This document shows positions 30,636 through 40,965 of a stretch of DNA of 64,000 bases, piece after piece (position 1 is the stretch's first letter; every line of letters starts with the position of its first letter). This DNA is from Anaerolineae bacterium (GTDB lineage: Bacteria > Chloroflexota > Anaerolineae > Aggregatilineales > J027), in the NCBI GenBank assembly GCA_021463865.1, contig JAJTXY010000006.1, positions 124,001 to 188,000 of the forward strand. The letters run 5' to 3'. The notes below the pieces were generated by a model. The model saw only the letters and a program-made list of their open reading frames with translations. It ran no database searches and was not told the origin of the DNA. The translations under genes and the position numbers were made by a program.

Positions 30636-31544
30636 ATGAGCAAAGGCCGCATTCTTGTTGTCGAAGACGATTTTGACATCTCCAATATGCTCCGGATTTA
30701 TTTTAGTGGGCAAGGCTATGATGTACAGGTGGCCCCGCGAGGTGGAGACGCGCTGGCCCTGACGCGCAAACAGCTTCCCCAGTTGATTGTGCTGGATATT
30801 ATGCTGCCCGACATGAATGGGTATGATGTGTGCCGCGAATTACGTCAAACCACCCGCACCAGCCATATTCCGATTATCTTCCTCACCCAAAAGGATGAAC
30901 GCTCCGACAAAATCGCCGGGTTGGAATTGGGCGCGGACGATTACATCACCAAGCCGTTTGACATAGAAGAATTGAAACTGCGGGTCAAGAATCAAATTGA
31001 CCGGGCTGAACGCGAAAATTACACTGATCCCAATAGCGGCCTCCCCAGCAGTGCAATTATCGAAGACCGGCTCCGTGAATTGATGCGTTCCAGCGGCACA
31101 TGGACGTATCTGGATTGCAAGGTTTTAAACTTTGATGATTTTAAGGAAGTCTATGGATTTGTAGCGGGCACTGAGGTCATGCGATTTATGGCTCTGTTGA
31201 TGGGCGAAATCGTGGATAACTATGGCACGCCGAATGACTTTTTGGGACATCCCGGTAGCGATAATTTTGTCATCATTACCTATTCAGATCGCGCCGAGAC
31301 GTTTGAGAGCAAGTTGAGCGAACGTTTTAATGAAGAGGTGCAGCAGCACTATTCCTTCATTGACCGTGAACGCGGACATATGTTAAAAGAAGGCAAAGAA
31401 GTATCCTTGATGAAATTAGCGGTAGGGTCGGTCTCCAACGCTAAAAATCAATTTGCCGATATTCGTGAAATTACGGAACGGGCCGCCGAAGATCGCCGCC
31501 GAGGTGATAACGACACCTTTGAGGAAATTGAAACCTCTTGGTAA
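30636..31544 (+). CDS. Response regulator with degenerate GGDEF-like domain
   Basis: VVEDDFDISNML..LIVLDIMLPDMNGYDV..GADDYITKPF; YTDPNSGLPSSAIIEDRL and HPGSDNFVII at the GGDEF position. Confidence 0.93.
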   Translation: MSKGRILVVEDDFDISNMLRIYFSGQGYDVQVAPRGGDALALTRKQLPQLIVLDIMLPDMNGYDVCRELRQTTRTSHIPIIFLTQKDERSDKIAGLELGADDYITKPFDIEELKLRVKNQIDRAERENYTDPNSGLPSSAIIEDRLRELMRSSGTWTYLDCKVLNFDDFKEVYGFVAGTEVMRFMALLMGEIVDNYGTPNDFLGHPGSDNFVIITYSDRAETFESKLSERFNEEVQQHYSFIDRERGHMLKEGKEVSLMKLAVGSVSNAKNQFADIREITERAAEDRRRGDNDTFEEIETSW

Positions 31545-31582
31545 TCATTTCAGAGTAGCGCAGGCCGTGAGGGTGGAAGGCC

Positions 31583-34500
31583 ATGTTGGTTGAGATATTT
31601 TTTGTCATAATTGGCCTTGCCTTTATACTGTGGCTATGGGGGTTTACCTATCAACTTCTCCGCAGCCGCCGTTATGAACCGCAGGTCGAAGAAAAACCAA
31701 TCCTCCCTGTCAATTTGCTAGATAATAATGACGGAGTGATTGTAGCTGAGGGACGTGGGCATTTGGTGTATATCAACCAGAATGCCCGCAGTTTGTTTGG
31801 CTTAAATGGAGGCGACCCCAACCTAACCTCGCTTTCATCGCGGGTCGAACCCTCGGATGTATTCCAAGATTTGTTCGCCGATGAGGGCCGGGCATCATTC
31901 CGTTTGGGGATGAAGCGCATCCAAGCGGCCTCCCACGCCATCCCAACCACTGAGGGTCGGCGCATGGTGGTGGTGCTGCGGGATGCCTCGCGTGAAGCCG
32001 CCGACGAAGAACTGCTCGACCCTGAACGCGCCTTGATGGTAGTGCAAGAGGTTAGCCAAACCATCTCAGGCGGTCTCGATTTGCGACAAACTCTTAATAC
32101 TATCCTGACCAGCCTCTCGCGTGTCCTCCAATTCGACGCGGGAGAAATTACCCTGTGGGATAACAATCTCAACGCCCTCCGTCCGGTGGGACGAATTGGG
32201 GATCGGGTATATGCCAATCTACTGGATGAAACGGGCGGGTTGTATGAGATTGATGAGGGTTTTACAGGCTGGATTGCACGCTATCGCCAACCCCTGATGT
32301 TGGGGGATGTGAGCGTGCGTTCGGATGTGCGCCCCAAACTCGAAGCCTTTCCTTTCAAGAGTTATGCAGGTCTGCCTCTGCTGATTAGCAATCGGTTTAT
32401 TGGCACACTGGAACTGACCAGCTATCAGCGCCACGCCTTTGACCATGAAGACCTCGCGTTGCTCCAATCAGTGGCAGGCCAAGCGGCGATTGCGATTGAA
32501 AATGCCCGCCTGTCGGGTGAACAAGCCAGCCGCCTGACCCAACTCTCTGGTCTGCAAGATATTGTTCAAACGATGGGTGAAATGAGTAGCCCCCGTGAAT
32601 TATTTGAACAATTAAGTATGCGAATCGCCGACCTGATGAATGTGGAAGTCTGCGGCCTGCTCCTCTTTGAAGATGATAGCGAATCGCTGGTGAGCCAGTT
32701 ACCCTTTTTTGGTGTGCCGGATTCGGTGATTTCGCTTTACCGCATTCCTGCTCCCCCCAACAGCGCGGGTTATAACATCTGGCAAAATTCACCATGGTGG
32801 TTTAGCAACGACCTGCTCAATAATGAATTGGTCGGGGCGTTGAATATGCGGAATATGGCGGAGGTCATTGGCCTGCGTTCAGCGGCCCTTGTTCCGCTAT
32901 CCATCGGCAACAACCGCATCGGCCTTGTCCAAGTTTCCAACAAGCGTGATGGCGGCGGTTTTAGCGAAGACGACATGCGCCTGTTGAGCATCTTTGCGGC
33001 ACAGGCTACCATCGTTATCGAAAACGCCAACTTGTATGAGCGGGAACGACGCTATGTTGCGGAGTTAGCAGGTCTGCAACAAATGACGCAGGTCATGAAC
33101 GTCGCTGACCAAAGCGAACTGCTCAAAGAGGTGACCCAGCGTATTTCCGGTATGATGCGGGCTGAAATGTGCGGCCTGTTATTCTTTGAAAAAAATACGG
33201 TTCAAGGCGACGAGCAAGAGCATATTCTGGTTGCCCAAAAGCCGTTTTTTGGTATTGATGAGGACGGTATCCAGTTTTATCAAGTGCCTGTCGTATTGGG
33301 ATCGGTTTTTGACCAACTATATGCCGGACGGGATTATTGGTTTACCAATGATTTGAAGATGGAGGTATGGGCCGGGGCGATGAATTTCGCTCAATTGGCC
33401 TCTATGCTCGGTTTCGAGCGCACGTTGATGGTCCCGCTTGTCATTGGTGGACAGCGTATTGGCCTCCTGCAAGTTTCGAATAAGCTGAACGGTGAAGATT
33501 TTACCGATTCCGATGCCCGTTTGATGATGATTGCGTCTGGACAAGCGGCGGTGTTAATTGAGAATGCCCGCCTTTTCCGCGAGGTGGAACGGCTGACGCT
33601 TGAAACCGACACAATGCGGACAATCAGTGAAGCCGCAGCGACCCAAACCGACATTAGCAAGATTTTGGAAGAGTCATTGGGTCGGATTGCGCGATTGTTT
33701 GGCGTACAAGTGGTGGCCGTTGGTTTCTTGGATACGCAGACGGGTGATTTGATCTATGAACCCACTGCGATTTTTGGGACGAAATTAGCCGCCTCGATTG
33801 TGATGGATGCTTATAGTGCCGGATTTGCCAATAGTCCGGTTATCTCACGCCGCCCCTTCCGTACCGAAGATATGGTACGTGATAAACGAGTCTTAACCCC
33901 CTATCGTCAAATCGCTAATCGCCTGAATTTGAAAAACTGCTTGATTGTGCCGTTGGTGATTAACCAGCGTTCATTAGGCGAAATCATCGTTGCCAATCGT
34001 CTGGCAGGTGAATTTACTGAGAGCGATGAACAACTGCTGCTGACGATTGGGGCACAAATTGCCGCCGCTGTCGAACGTGGTCGTCTCACCGCTACCTCCG
34101 ACGCTGAATTACGGGCACGTTTGGAAGAACAAGAATCTATTGAACGCCTTAGCCGCGAACTCGGTGAAACCCTCATTCTGGATCGCCTCTTAGATGTCAT
34201 CCGTAATGAGGTGCTGCGTAGCACCCCTGCCCAAGAGGTATCGGTTGTCCTGTTTAAGCCTTCGTCCGAATGGATGACAGCCGATAAACCCGAAATCGAA
34301 AGCCGCATGGGGCTGACCCAATTGTTCACCGTCGAGACCGTCGGGGCCGATGAAGTGCCGATTTTGCCAATTGAGCGACAGGTCTTGCAAACAGGGGATG
34401 CCGTCACGATTGAAGATTTTGCAGCAGCTTCGATTGCCCCCGGTGTGCCGACAGCCCGTTCCGCGATTGCCCAGCCTGTGCGTCTGGGGAATGAAGTCGC

Positions 34501-37500
34501 CGGGATTATTTCCGTCTTTAGTGACCAACCCTCTGGCCTGCCCGAGCAAACACGTGTCCTGCTTTCACGCCTAAGCCGTCCGGCCTCCTTAGCGGTACGG
34601 AATGCACGGCAGTACAGCGAACAGCTTCAACTCAATGAACGGTTGACCCGCCGGGCTGTGCAATTGCAGCATATTTCCTATCTGGGGCAGTTGCTGCGTG
34701 AAGGTGCTGATCTGGCCCAATTGATGCAAGAAGTCGCCCGTGCCATTAGTGCCACCATCGGTTTCCGCGTGGTGGCGATGAATGTATTGGACGACAAAGT
34801 GCAGTCCTATCGCATGATTGCGGTGGTGGGGGCCGAAATAGCCAAAGAGGAACAGGACAAAACGATTATCCCAGTCGAATATATCGCCGGGATGATGCAA
34901 CCGCGCTGGAAGATTGGCGACTCCTATTTCCTGCCCGCCGAACTCAAGAGCGAATGGCTGCCTGATCAAAAAGACCTGAGCATCCGCACCGACCCTGAAT
35001 TTGCCAAGAAGACTGGCCCACGCGGGTGGCGCAATGAAGATGAACTACTTGTCCCCATTCGTGGCTCAACGGGCAACATGCTCGGTTTCATCTCGGTGGA
35101 CGATCCACGTGATGGCCTGCGTCCCGACGCCGAAGAAGTAGAGTCACTTGAAGTATTCGCGGCACAGGTCGGCTCGATTATTGAAAACTTCCGCTTGGTC
35201 GAAAGTGTGCAGCAAGAAGCGGAATCGGCCCGCCGCGAACGTGACCGTTTAGCACAGTTGCATCTCGTCTCCAGCGAAATCCAGCGTGCCAGTGACATGA
35301 GCGCCCGCCTGCAAGCCGTTGCCGATGGTATTGTTTCGGCAGGTTGGCAGCGGGTGCAGATTACCCTGCGCGATGAAAAACTAGAACCCTCCTTGCTGAT
35401 TTATTCGGGCTATGACCCCGAAGAAGCCAGCAATCTATATGGCAAACTACTCCCCGGCAAGATTTGGCGCGAACGCTTTAACGACCTCGCATTCCATGAT
35501 CTGCGTGTCGGGCGAGCCTATTATCTACGCTATAACCATCCTTGGGTGCAAAAGAATATCTTCCGAGGTCGCCCCCCAACCCCGCGCGAAGTGAGTGAGG
35601 ATGACTGGCATCCGCAGGACGTGTTATATCTACCCCTGTATGGACAAGACCAGAAGCGTATCATCGGCTTGATTCGCATGGGGATGCCTATTGATGGCAA
35701 ACGCCCCACCGAAGACAGCCTGCAACCCATTGAATTGTTCGCGCTGCAAGCATCGGCGGCAATCGAAAATACGCGGTTGTATCAAGAAACCGCCCGTCAA
35801 GCCGAAACCGAACAGCGGCTGAACGAATTGATGGAAGCGATGGCTTCTACACTTGACCAGACCGAAATTGTACGGGCACTGGCGGGTGGATTGAAGCCGT
35901 TTGTGGTGTTTACTCGTATGCACCTTGCCCTGCCTGCGGGTGAAAACGCCGCCAACTTTGAAATGACCCGCGTTGAATTGACGCCGGATGGCCGTGTTCA
36001 CATTTTCCCGGATAATCCCATTCCGACCAGTGGTACGGCGCTGGGTATTGTGTTTGTGACGGGTCGTTCTCAAACTTTTGAAACGGGTCTAGGTACCTCT
36101 TTTGAAGCCTACGAAGACCTGCCGATTTGGGCGGCTGAAGGCGAACGCATGATGCTGATGGTGCCGATGATCGCGGGTGGTAAAACGCTCGGCGTATTGC
36201 GGCTCGGCAGTGAGTTGGGTGGGACGTTTGGATTAACCGACTCAGACAGCATGACACTGGTTCAACGTATGGCGAACCTGTCGGCTGTGTCTATCCAAAA
36301 CTCGCGCTTGTTTGGCTCGCTAGAAGAAAGCACCTCGTTTAACGAAGCGGTGGTGCAGTCCATTCAACAGGGTATCGTTGTGTTGGATGCCGAACTGCGG
36401 ATTCAATTGGCAAACGCCTTCATGATTAGCCACTATGGTTGGAGTCCGGATGTGGTAGGCCGCCAGTTGTTTGATTATCGGCCTGAATTCCGTGATTTCC
36501 TTGAAGACCCATTGCGTGAAGCCCTAACCACTGGGCGCGAGTATCATCAGTTTGACCTGCAAGATATTGACTCGGATGGCCGCCTTGTCATTCGCAACTT
36601 CTATACCTACCCGCTACGTCAGCGCGAACGTATTACGGGTATCGTGCTGTTGGTCGAAGACATTACGCAGCGTGCGGTTTTGGAAGCCAACCTTGCCACC
36701 CAAGCCGAACAATTAGCGACCCTAACCGCTGTGTCCAGCCAGATGACCGGTACGCTCAAACCCGACGAAGTGGTTGAGGTCGTGTTGGATGCCTTGGATA
36801 ACGTGATTCCATATGATGGCGCAGTGGTATGGCTACTTGATCCCAAATATCCAGACCGCTTGCAGATCGCGGCGGCGCGTGGGTTCTATGACCCCGGTAC
36901 AGCCTCATCACGCGAACTGATTGGCCTGTGGGTTGAGATTGACAGCAGCGAACTGTTCCGCGATATGTCGGCTAACCGTAAAGTGATTAATGTCGGCGAT
37001 ACTACCAGCGGCGATCCTCGATTCCCCTATGGTGAGGCGCGTGTGTATAAAAATTGGCTGGGTGTGCCGCTGATTTCTAAGAGTGAAATCATCGGCGTGC
37101 TGCAATTGGAAAAGAAGCAGGCCAGTTTCTACAACAGCCAACATGAGCAACTACTCCAAACGTTTGCCAACCAGTCGGCAGTCGCGTTAAGCAATGCCCA
37201 GTTGTTTGCTGAAACCCAAGATCGTGCCGAAGAACTCAATCGTCAGGCCGAGCGTTTGGCCCTGCTCAATCGGGTTTCGGTGTCGCTGTCCCAGTCCCTC
37301 GATATTGAAAATGTCTTTGAAATCACCCTGCGCGAGACCGCCATTGCTCTAAATGTGCCTGAAGCCGCCGCAATCAAGGTGGATCAGGAAACGGGTATTT
37401 GTAAGGTGTTGATTGAACACCCGCGTGGCGATGAAGAGCCGTCACTGGTCTTTACGATGGGGGATAACGCCCTGATGCAGCGTATCCGTGAAGCTCTGCT

Positions 37501-40500
37501 GCCACAGGTGATTGAAAATGTGCAGACCGATACCCCGATTACTCGTGCTGCCCGCGAAATCATGCGTCGTAAGGAAGATGTACAGACGACGTTGATTGTG
37601 CCGTTGGTGATTAGTGGTTCGATTATCGGGGCGATGCGTTTTGATATTTTGGAACCGAATGCCCGGTTTACCAGCGAACAAATTGACCTTGCCCAAACGC
37701 TTGCCAGCCAAGCTGCCATCGCCGTGCAAAACGCGGGCTTATATGAACAATCGGTTCAACGTACCTATCAACTGGAAACCTTGTTCGAGGCGGCCCAATC
37801 TACGGCAGTCACACTCGACCTTGAAGACGCGATGCGCCGTGTCGTAACACAGATGTTGATCGCTCTGCGGGCCGATACCTGTTCGGTGATGACATGGGAC
37901 AACATTGAAAACAACTTGGTTTTGAGCGAATCAGCGAGTACATGGGTTGAAGAAGTGCCACACGACCCCAAAGGCACAGTCTACGATTTAGCCAAGTATC
38001 CGCTGCGTATGAGCGTTCTGAATGATCGCCGCGTGATTAGCATCCGTTCTGATGACCCGAACGCCGATGAAGCCGAAGTCGCTTCGATGCAGGGTGCTAG
38101 TGTGACTTCACGGGTGCTTGTTCCTCTAATTGTGAATGAGGTGTCCATCGGGATTGCCCAACTCGATTTGCGCGAAAAAGGCCGCTATGTTGAACCCAGC
38201 CAAATTCGACTGCTGCGTACCCTTGCCAGCCAAGCCGCGATTGCCATTGAAAATGCTCGTTTGCAGACCGAGACACGCAGCCAAATTGAAGAACTTTACC
38301 TCATCAATGATCTCTCGATGGCGGTGTCCAGCACGGTAGACTTTGACCAGATTTTGGAAAAAATCCGCGATCAACTACCCATGCTAACCGATGCCCAATT
38401 TGTCTATGTGGCGTTGTATGACCGTGAAAAGAACGAAATTCAGTTCCCGGTTGCAATTGACCAACTCGGCGACGATGTGCCTATTTCAAACTATGCCCCT
38501 ACACCTAAAGATGAGTTTGGGTATATCATCCAGCGGCGTGCGCCTCTACTCATGGCGGGCTTGAGCCTAAGTCAAATTCGCGCCAATTTAGGCATAACCG
38601 AGACTTTGTTCCCGACAGCCATGTGTTTCCTCGGCGTGCCGATGTTTGCCGGGGATGAATTGACGGGTATTTTGGCAGTGCGGGACGATGAAAATGCCCG
38701 TAAGTTCAGCCTAAACGACCAGCGTATTTTGAATACAGTCGGCGCTCAATTGGCGGTGGCCCTGCAAAATGCCCGCTTGTTCAAGCAGATGTCCGCCTTT
38801 ACCGAGACATTGGAACGGCGTGTGTCGGAACGTACTTCGCAGTTGGAGCAGGAACGTCAGCGCCTCAGCACTCTTTATAACATCACATCAGAAATTGCGG
38901 CCGCCACCCTCGACCTTGACCGTATTTTGAACAGTACCCTTGAAGCAGTATCGGAGGCGATTGGGTCCACGAGTTCTGTCGTATTGGCGATTGATGATAT
39001 TTCGGATCGGCTGTATGTCTTGACCCATCGTGGATTGGACGTGGACGACGAATCAGACCGTTTGCAGCTTCGCCAGAATGAAGGCTTGGCTGGATGGGTG
39101 ATTCAAAATCGGCAGGGGTTGGTGTTGCCAGATGTGCAAAAAGACCCACGCTGGTTGTCCATTACGGATCGTGATCGTCAACCACGTGCGTGTGTCGCAG
39201 CCTTGCTAGAAAGTGCCGAAGATATTCGCGGGGTGATTATGTTCTTTAACGAAGCGACGGGTGTGTTTAACGATGAACACCTGCGTCTCGTGGTTGCCGC
39301 CGCAACGCAACTTGCCAATGCCATGAACAACAGTGAGTTGTACGTCCTTATCCGTGATCAGGCCGAACGTCTAGGCGCGATTTTGCGGCAGGAGCAAGTC
39401 GAATCTACTAAGAACACCGCCACCTTGAACTCCATCGCAGACGGTGTAATGTATGCCAATGAAAAAGGCATCATCCGCGTGTTTAACAATACAGCGGAAC
39501 GCATTCTGGGCCTTTCCAGTGACCAAGTGCTCAATCGCCATATCCGCGAATTGACAGGAATTTATGGTGGACGTGCGACGGGTTGGGCTGAGACACTGGA
39601 AAACTGGATGCAGAACCCGACCCATCATCTGGATAAAGCCGAGCAGTTTGTTGAAGAACTGCTGACGTTGGAAGATGAGCGTGTCGTCAGTGTGCGTTTG
39701 ACCCCCGTGAACATGGGCGATCAATTCCTCGGTACGGTGTCTGTTTTCCGTGATATTACACGCGAAGTCGAAGTAGATCGCCTCAAGAGTGAATTTGTGG
39801 CGACGGTATCTCACGAACTGCGTACCCCGATGACCAGCATCAAAGGGTATGCAGACTTGCTGTTGTTAGGGGCGGCGGGTGAAATTACCGAAGCCCAACA
39901 GCGCTTCTTGCAGACCATTAAACAAAACGCTGACCGCCTGAGCATCTTGGTGAACGATTTACTGGAAGTGTCCCGTATTGATCAGGGTCGGATGCCACTG
40001 CGATTCGCTCCGGTGGAGGTTGGCGAAGTTCTACAAACCGTGCGGACGCACCTTGAAGGGCGCATCAAAGATCAAGACAAGTCCATGATACTAGAAATGG
40101 ATGTTCCGAATGATATGCCACGTGTTCGCGCAGATTATGATAAAATCATTCAAGTCGTCCAGAATATTGCGGATAATGCCTTCAACTATACGCCGGAAGG
40201 AGGCACAATCCGTCTAAGCGCCCAATATGTGCCGGACGATGAGGCGGTTATTTTTGTTGTCCGTGATAGTGGGATTGGCATCCCACCGGAAGTGCAAGGT
40301 CGCGTCTTTGAGCGTTTCTTCCGGGGTGATGAATATAGTGAAGTCGTGATGGATACTCCCGGTACCGGCCTCGGTTTAGCCATTGTGAAAGAATTGGTCG
40401 GGATGCACAACGGTACCATCTGGTTAGAAAGTGTCGTTGGCAAGGGCACTACCTTCTATGTCAAACTTCCAGTAGCAGTAGATACGCTGGAGACAGAAGA

Positions 40501-40513
40501 TAATCAGAACTAG
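31583..40513 (+). CDS. Giant multi-GAF/PAS sensor histidine kinase (2976 aa)
   Basis: N-terminal TM; about 13 GAF and 3 PAS modules counted by eye; HisKA EFVATVSHELRTPMTSIKGYADLL; HATPase NIADNAFNYTPEGG, RDSGIGIPPEV, GTGLGLAIVKELV. Confidence 0.97.
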   Translation: MLVEIFFVIIGLAFILWLWGFTYQLLRSRRYEPQVEEKPILPVNLLDNNDGVIVAEGRGHLVYINQNARSLFGLNGGDPNLTSLSSRVEPSDVFQDLFADEGRASFRLGMKRIQAASHAIPTTEGRRMVVVLRDASREAADEELLDPERALMVVQEVSQTISGGLDLRQTLNTILTSLSRVLQFDAGEITLWDNNLNALRPVGRIGDRVYANLLDETGGLYEIDEGFTGWIARYRQPLMLGDVSVRSDVRPKLEAFPFKSYAGLPLLISNRFIGTLELTSYQRHAFDHEDLALLQSVAGQAAIAIENARLSGEQASRLTQLSGLQDIVQTMGEMSSPRELFEQLSMRIADLMNVEVCGLLLFEDDSESLVSQLPFFGVPDSVISLYRIPAPPNSAGYNIWQNSPWWFSNDLLNNELVGALNMRNMAEVIGLRSAALVPLSIGNNRIGLVQVSNKRDGGGFSEDDMRLLSIFAAQATIVIENANLYERERRYVAELAGLQQMTQVMNVADQSELLKEVTQRISGMMRAEMCGLLFFEKNTVQGDEQEHILVAQKPFFGIDEDGIQFYQVPVVLGSVFDQLYAGRDYWFTNDLKMEVWAGAMNFAQLASMLGFERTLMVPLVIGGQRIGLLQVSNKLNGEDFTDSDARLMMIASGQAAVLIENARLFREVERLTLETDTMRTISEAAATQTDISKILEESLGRIARLFGVQVVAVGFLDTQTGDLIYEPTAIFGTKLAASIVMDAYSAGFANSPVISRRPFRTEDMVRDKRVLTPYRQIANRLNLKNCLIVPLVINQRSLGEIIVANRLAGEFTESDEQLLLTIGAQIAAAVERGRLTATSDAELRARLEEQESIERLSRELGETLILDRLLDVIRNEVLRSTPAQEVSVVLFKPSSEWMTADKPEIESRMGLTQLFTVETVGADEVPILPIERQVLQTGDAVTIEDFAAASIAPGVPTARSAIAQPVRLGNEVAGIISVFSDQPSGLPEQTRVLLSRLSRPASLAVRNARQYSEQLQLNERLTRRAVQLQHISYLGQLLREGADLAQLMQEVARAISATIGFRVVAMNVLDDKVQSYRMIAVVGAEIAKEEQDKTIIPVEYIAGMMQPRWKIGDSYFLPAELKSEWLPDQKDLSIRTDPEFAKKTGPRGWRNEDELLVPIRGSTGNMLGFISVDDPRDGLRPDAEEVESLEVFAAQVGSIIENFRLVESVQQEAESARRERDRLAQLHLVSSEIQRASDMSARLQAVADGIVSAGWQRVQITLRDEKLEPSLLIYSGYDPEEASNLYGKLLPGKIWRERFNDLAFHDLRVGRAYYLRYNHPWVQKNIFRGRPPTPREVSEDDWHPQDVLYLPLYGQDQKRIIGLIRMGMPIDGKRPTEDSLQPIELFALQASAAIENTRLYQETARQAETEQRLNELMEAMASTLDQTEIVRALAGGLKPFVVFTRMHLALPAGENAANFEMTRVELTPDGRVHIFPDNPIPTSGTALGIVFVTGRSQTFETGLGTSFEAYEDLPIWAAEGERMMLMVPMIAGGKTLGVLRLGSELGGTFGLTDSDSMTLVQRMANLSAVSIQNSRLFGSLEESTSFNEAVVQSIQQGIVVLDAELRIQLANAFMISHYGWSPDVVGRQLFDYRPEFRDFLEDPLREALTTGREYHQFDLQDIDSDGRLVIRNFYTYPLRQRERITGIVLLVEDITQRAVLEANLATQAEQLATLTAVSSQMTGTLKPDEVVEVVLDALDNVIPYDGAVVWLLDPKYPDRLQIAAARGFYDPGTASSRELIGLWVEIDSSELFRDMSANRKVINVGDTTSGDPRFPYGEARVYKNWLGVPLISKSEIIGVLQLEKKQASFYNSQHEQLLQTFANQSAVALSNAQLFAETQDRAEELNRQAERLALLNRVSVSLSQSLDIENVFEITLRETAIALNVPEAAAIKVDQETGICKVLIEHPRGDEEPSLVFTMGDNALMQRIREALLPQVIENVQTDTPITRAAREIMRRKEDVQTTLIVPLVISGSIIGAMRFDILEPNARFTSEQIDLAQTLASQAAIAVQNAGLYEQSVQRTYQLETLFEAAQSTAVTLDLEDAMRRVVTQMLIALRADTCSVMTWDNIENNLVLSESASTWVEEVPHDPKGTVYDLAKYPLRMSVLNDRRVISIRSDDPNADEAEVASMQGASVTSRVLVPLIVNEVSIGIAQLDLREKGRYVEPSQIRLLRTLASQAAIAIENARLQTETRSQIEELYLINDLSMAVSSTVDFDQILEKIRDQLPMLTDAQFVYVALYDREKNEIQFPVAIDQLGDDVPISNYAPTPKDEFGYIIQRRAPLLMAGLSLSQIRANLGITETLFPTAMCFLGVPMFAGDELTGILAVRDDENARKFSLNDQRILNTVGAQLAVALQNARLFKQMSAFTETLERRVSERTSQLEQERQRLSTLYNITSEIAAATLDLDRILNSTLEAVSEAIGSTSSVVLAIDDISDRLYVLTHRGLDVDDESDRLQLRQNEGLAGWVIQNRQGLVLPDVQKDPRWLSITDRDRQPRACVAALLESAEDIRGVIMFFNEATGVFNDEHLRLVVAAATQLANAMNNSELYVLIRDQAERLGAILRQEQVESTKNTATLNSIADGVMYANEKGIIRVFNNTAERILGLSSDQVLNRHIRELTGIYGGRATGWAETLENWMQNPTHHLDKAEQFVEELLTLEDERVVSVRLTPVNMGDQFLGTVSVFRDITREVEVDRLKSEFVATVSHELRTPMTSIKGYADLLLLGAAGEITEAQQRFLQTIKQNADRLSILVNDLLEVSRIDQGRMPLRFAPVEVGEVLQTVRTHLEGRIKDQDKSMILEMDVPNDMPRVRADYDKIIQVVQNIADNAFNYTPEGGTIRLSAQYVPDDEAVIFVVRDSGIGIPPEVQGRVFERFFRGDEYSEVVMDTPGTGLGLAIVKELVGMHNGTIWLESVVGKGTTFYVKLPVAVDTLETEDNQN

Positions 40514-40558
40514 GATTATTCGGGCAAACAATCTAGGAAGTGAGTTGCAGGAAAGCGT

Positions 40559-40936
40559 ATGGCTAAAATTTTGATAGCTGAGGATGAGCGCGACATCCGC
40601 GACCTGATTGAGTTTACACTCAAGTTTGCGGGTCATGAAGTCGTCAAAGCTGCCAATGGGGCAGAGGCAGTCGAGCTTGCCCCGACGGTGATGCCCGACT
40701 TAATCATGATGGATGTGCGGATGCCCAAGATGACCGGGTATGAAGCCTGCAAAGCGATCAAAGAAATTGAATCGGTCAAACATGTCCCAGTGGTTTTTCT
40801 TTCCGCCAAAGGTCAAGAATCAGAAATTGATACAGGCCTTGAAGCTGGGGCATTTGAGTATATCCTCAAACCATTTTCGCCAGAACTGCTTACACGCCGT
40901 ATAGCGGAGATTCTGGCCCAGTTTAATATTAAATAG
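40559..40936 (+). CDS. Single-domain (CheY-like) response regulator
   Basis: ILIAEDERDIRDLIEFTL..LIMMDVRMPKMTGYEAC..FLSAKGQ..YILKPFSPE. Confidence 0.97.
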   Translation: MAKILIAEDERDIRDLIEFTLKFAGHEVVKAANGAEAVELAPTVMPDLIMMDVRMPKMTGYEACKAIKEIESVKHVPVVFLSAKGQESEIDTGLEAGAFEYILKPFSPELLTRRIAEILAQFNIK

Positions 40937-40965
40937 CGGGTCACGGAAGGCAGATTTAGCCACGC

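Noticed and set aside
32397-32795. Antisense ORFs along the giant kinase (e.g. 32397-32795, 37384-37719, 39371-39814)
   Set aside because: Shadow frames of a strongly supported coding sequence.
31583-40513. Repeat-like nucleotide similarity suggesting a mobile or CRISPR-type repeat
   Set aside because: The similarity is explained by tandem GAF domains; units are diverged and lack spacer structure.
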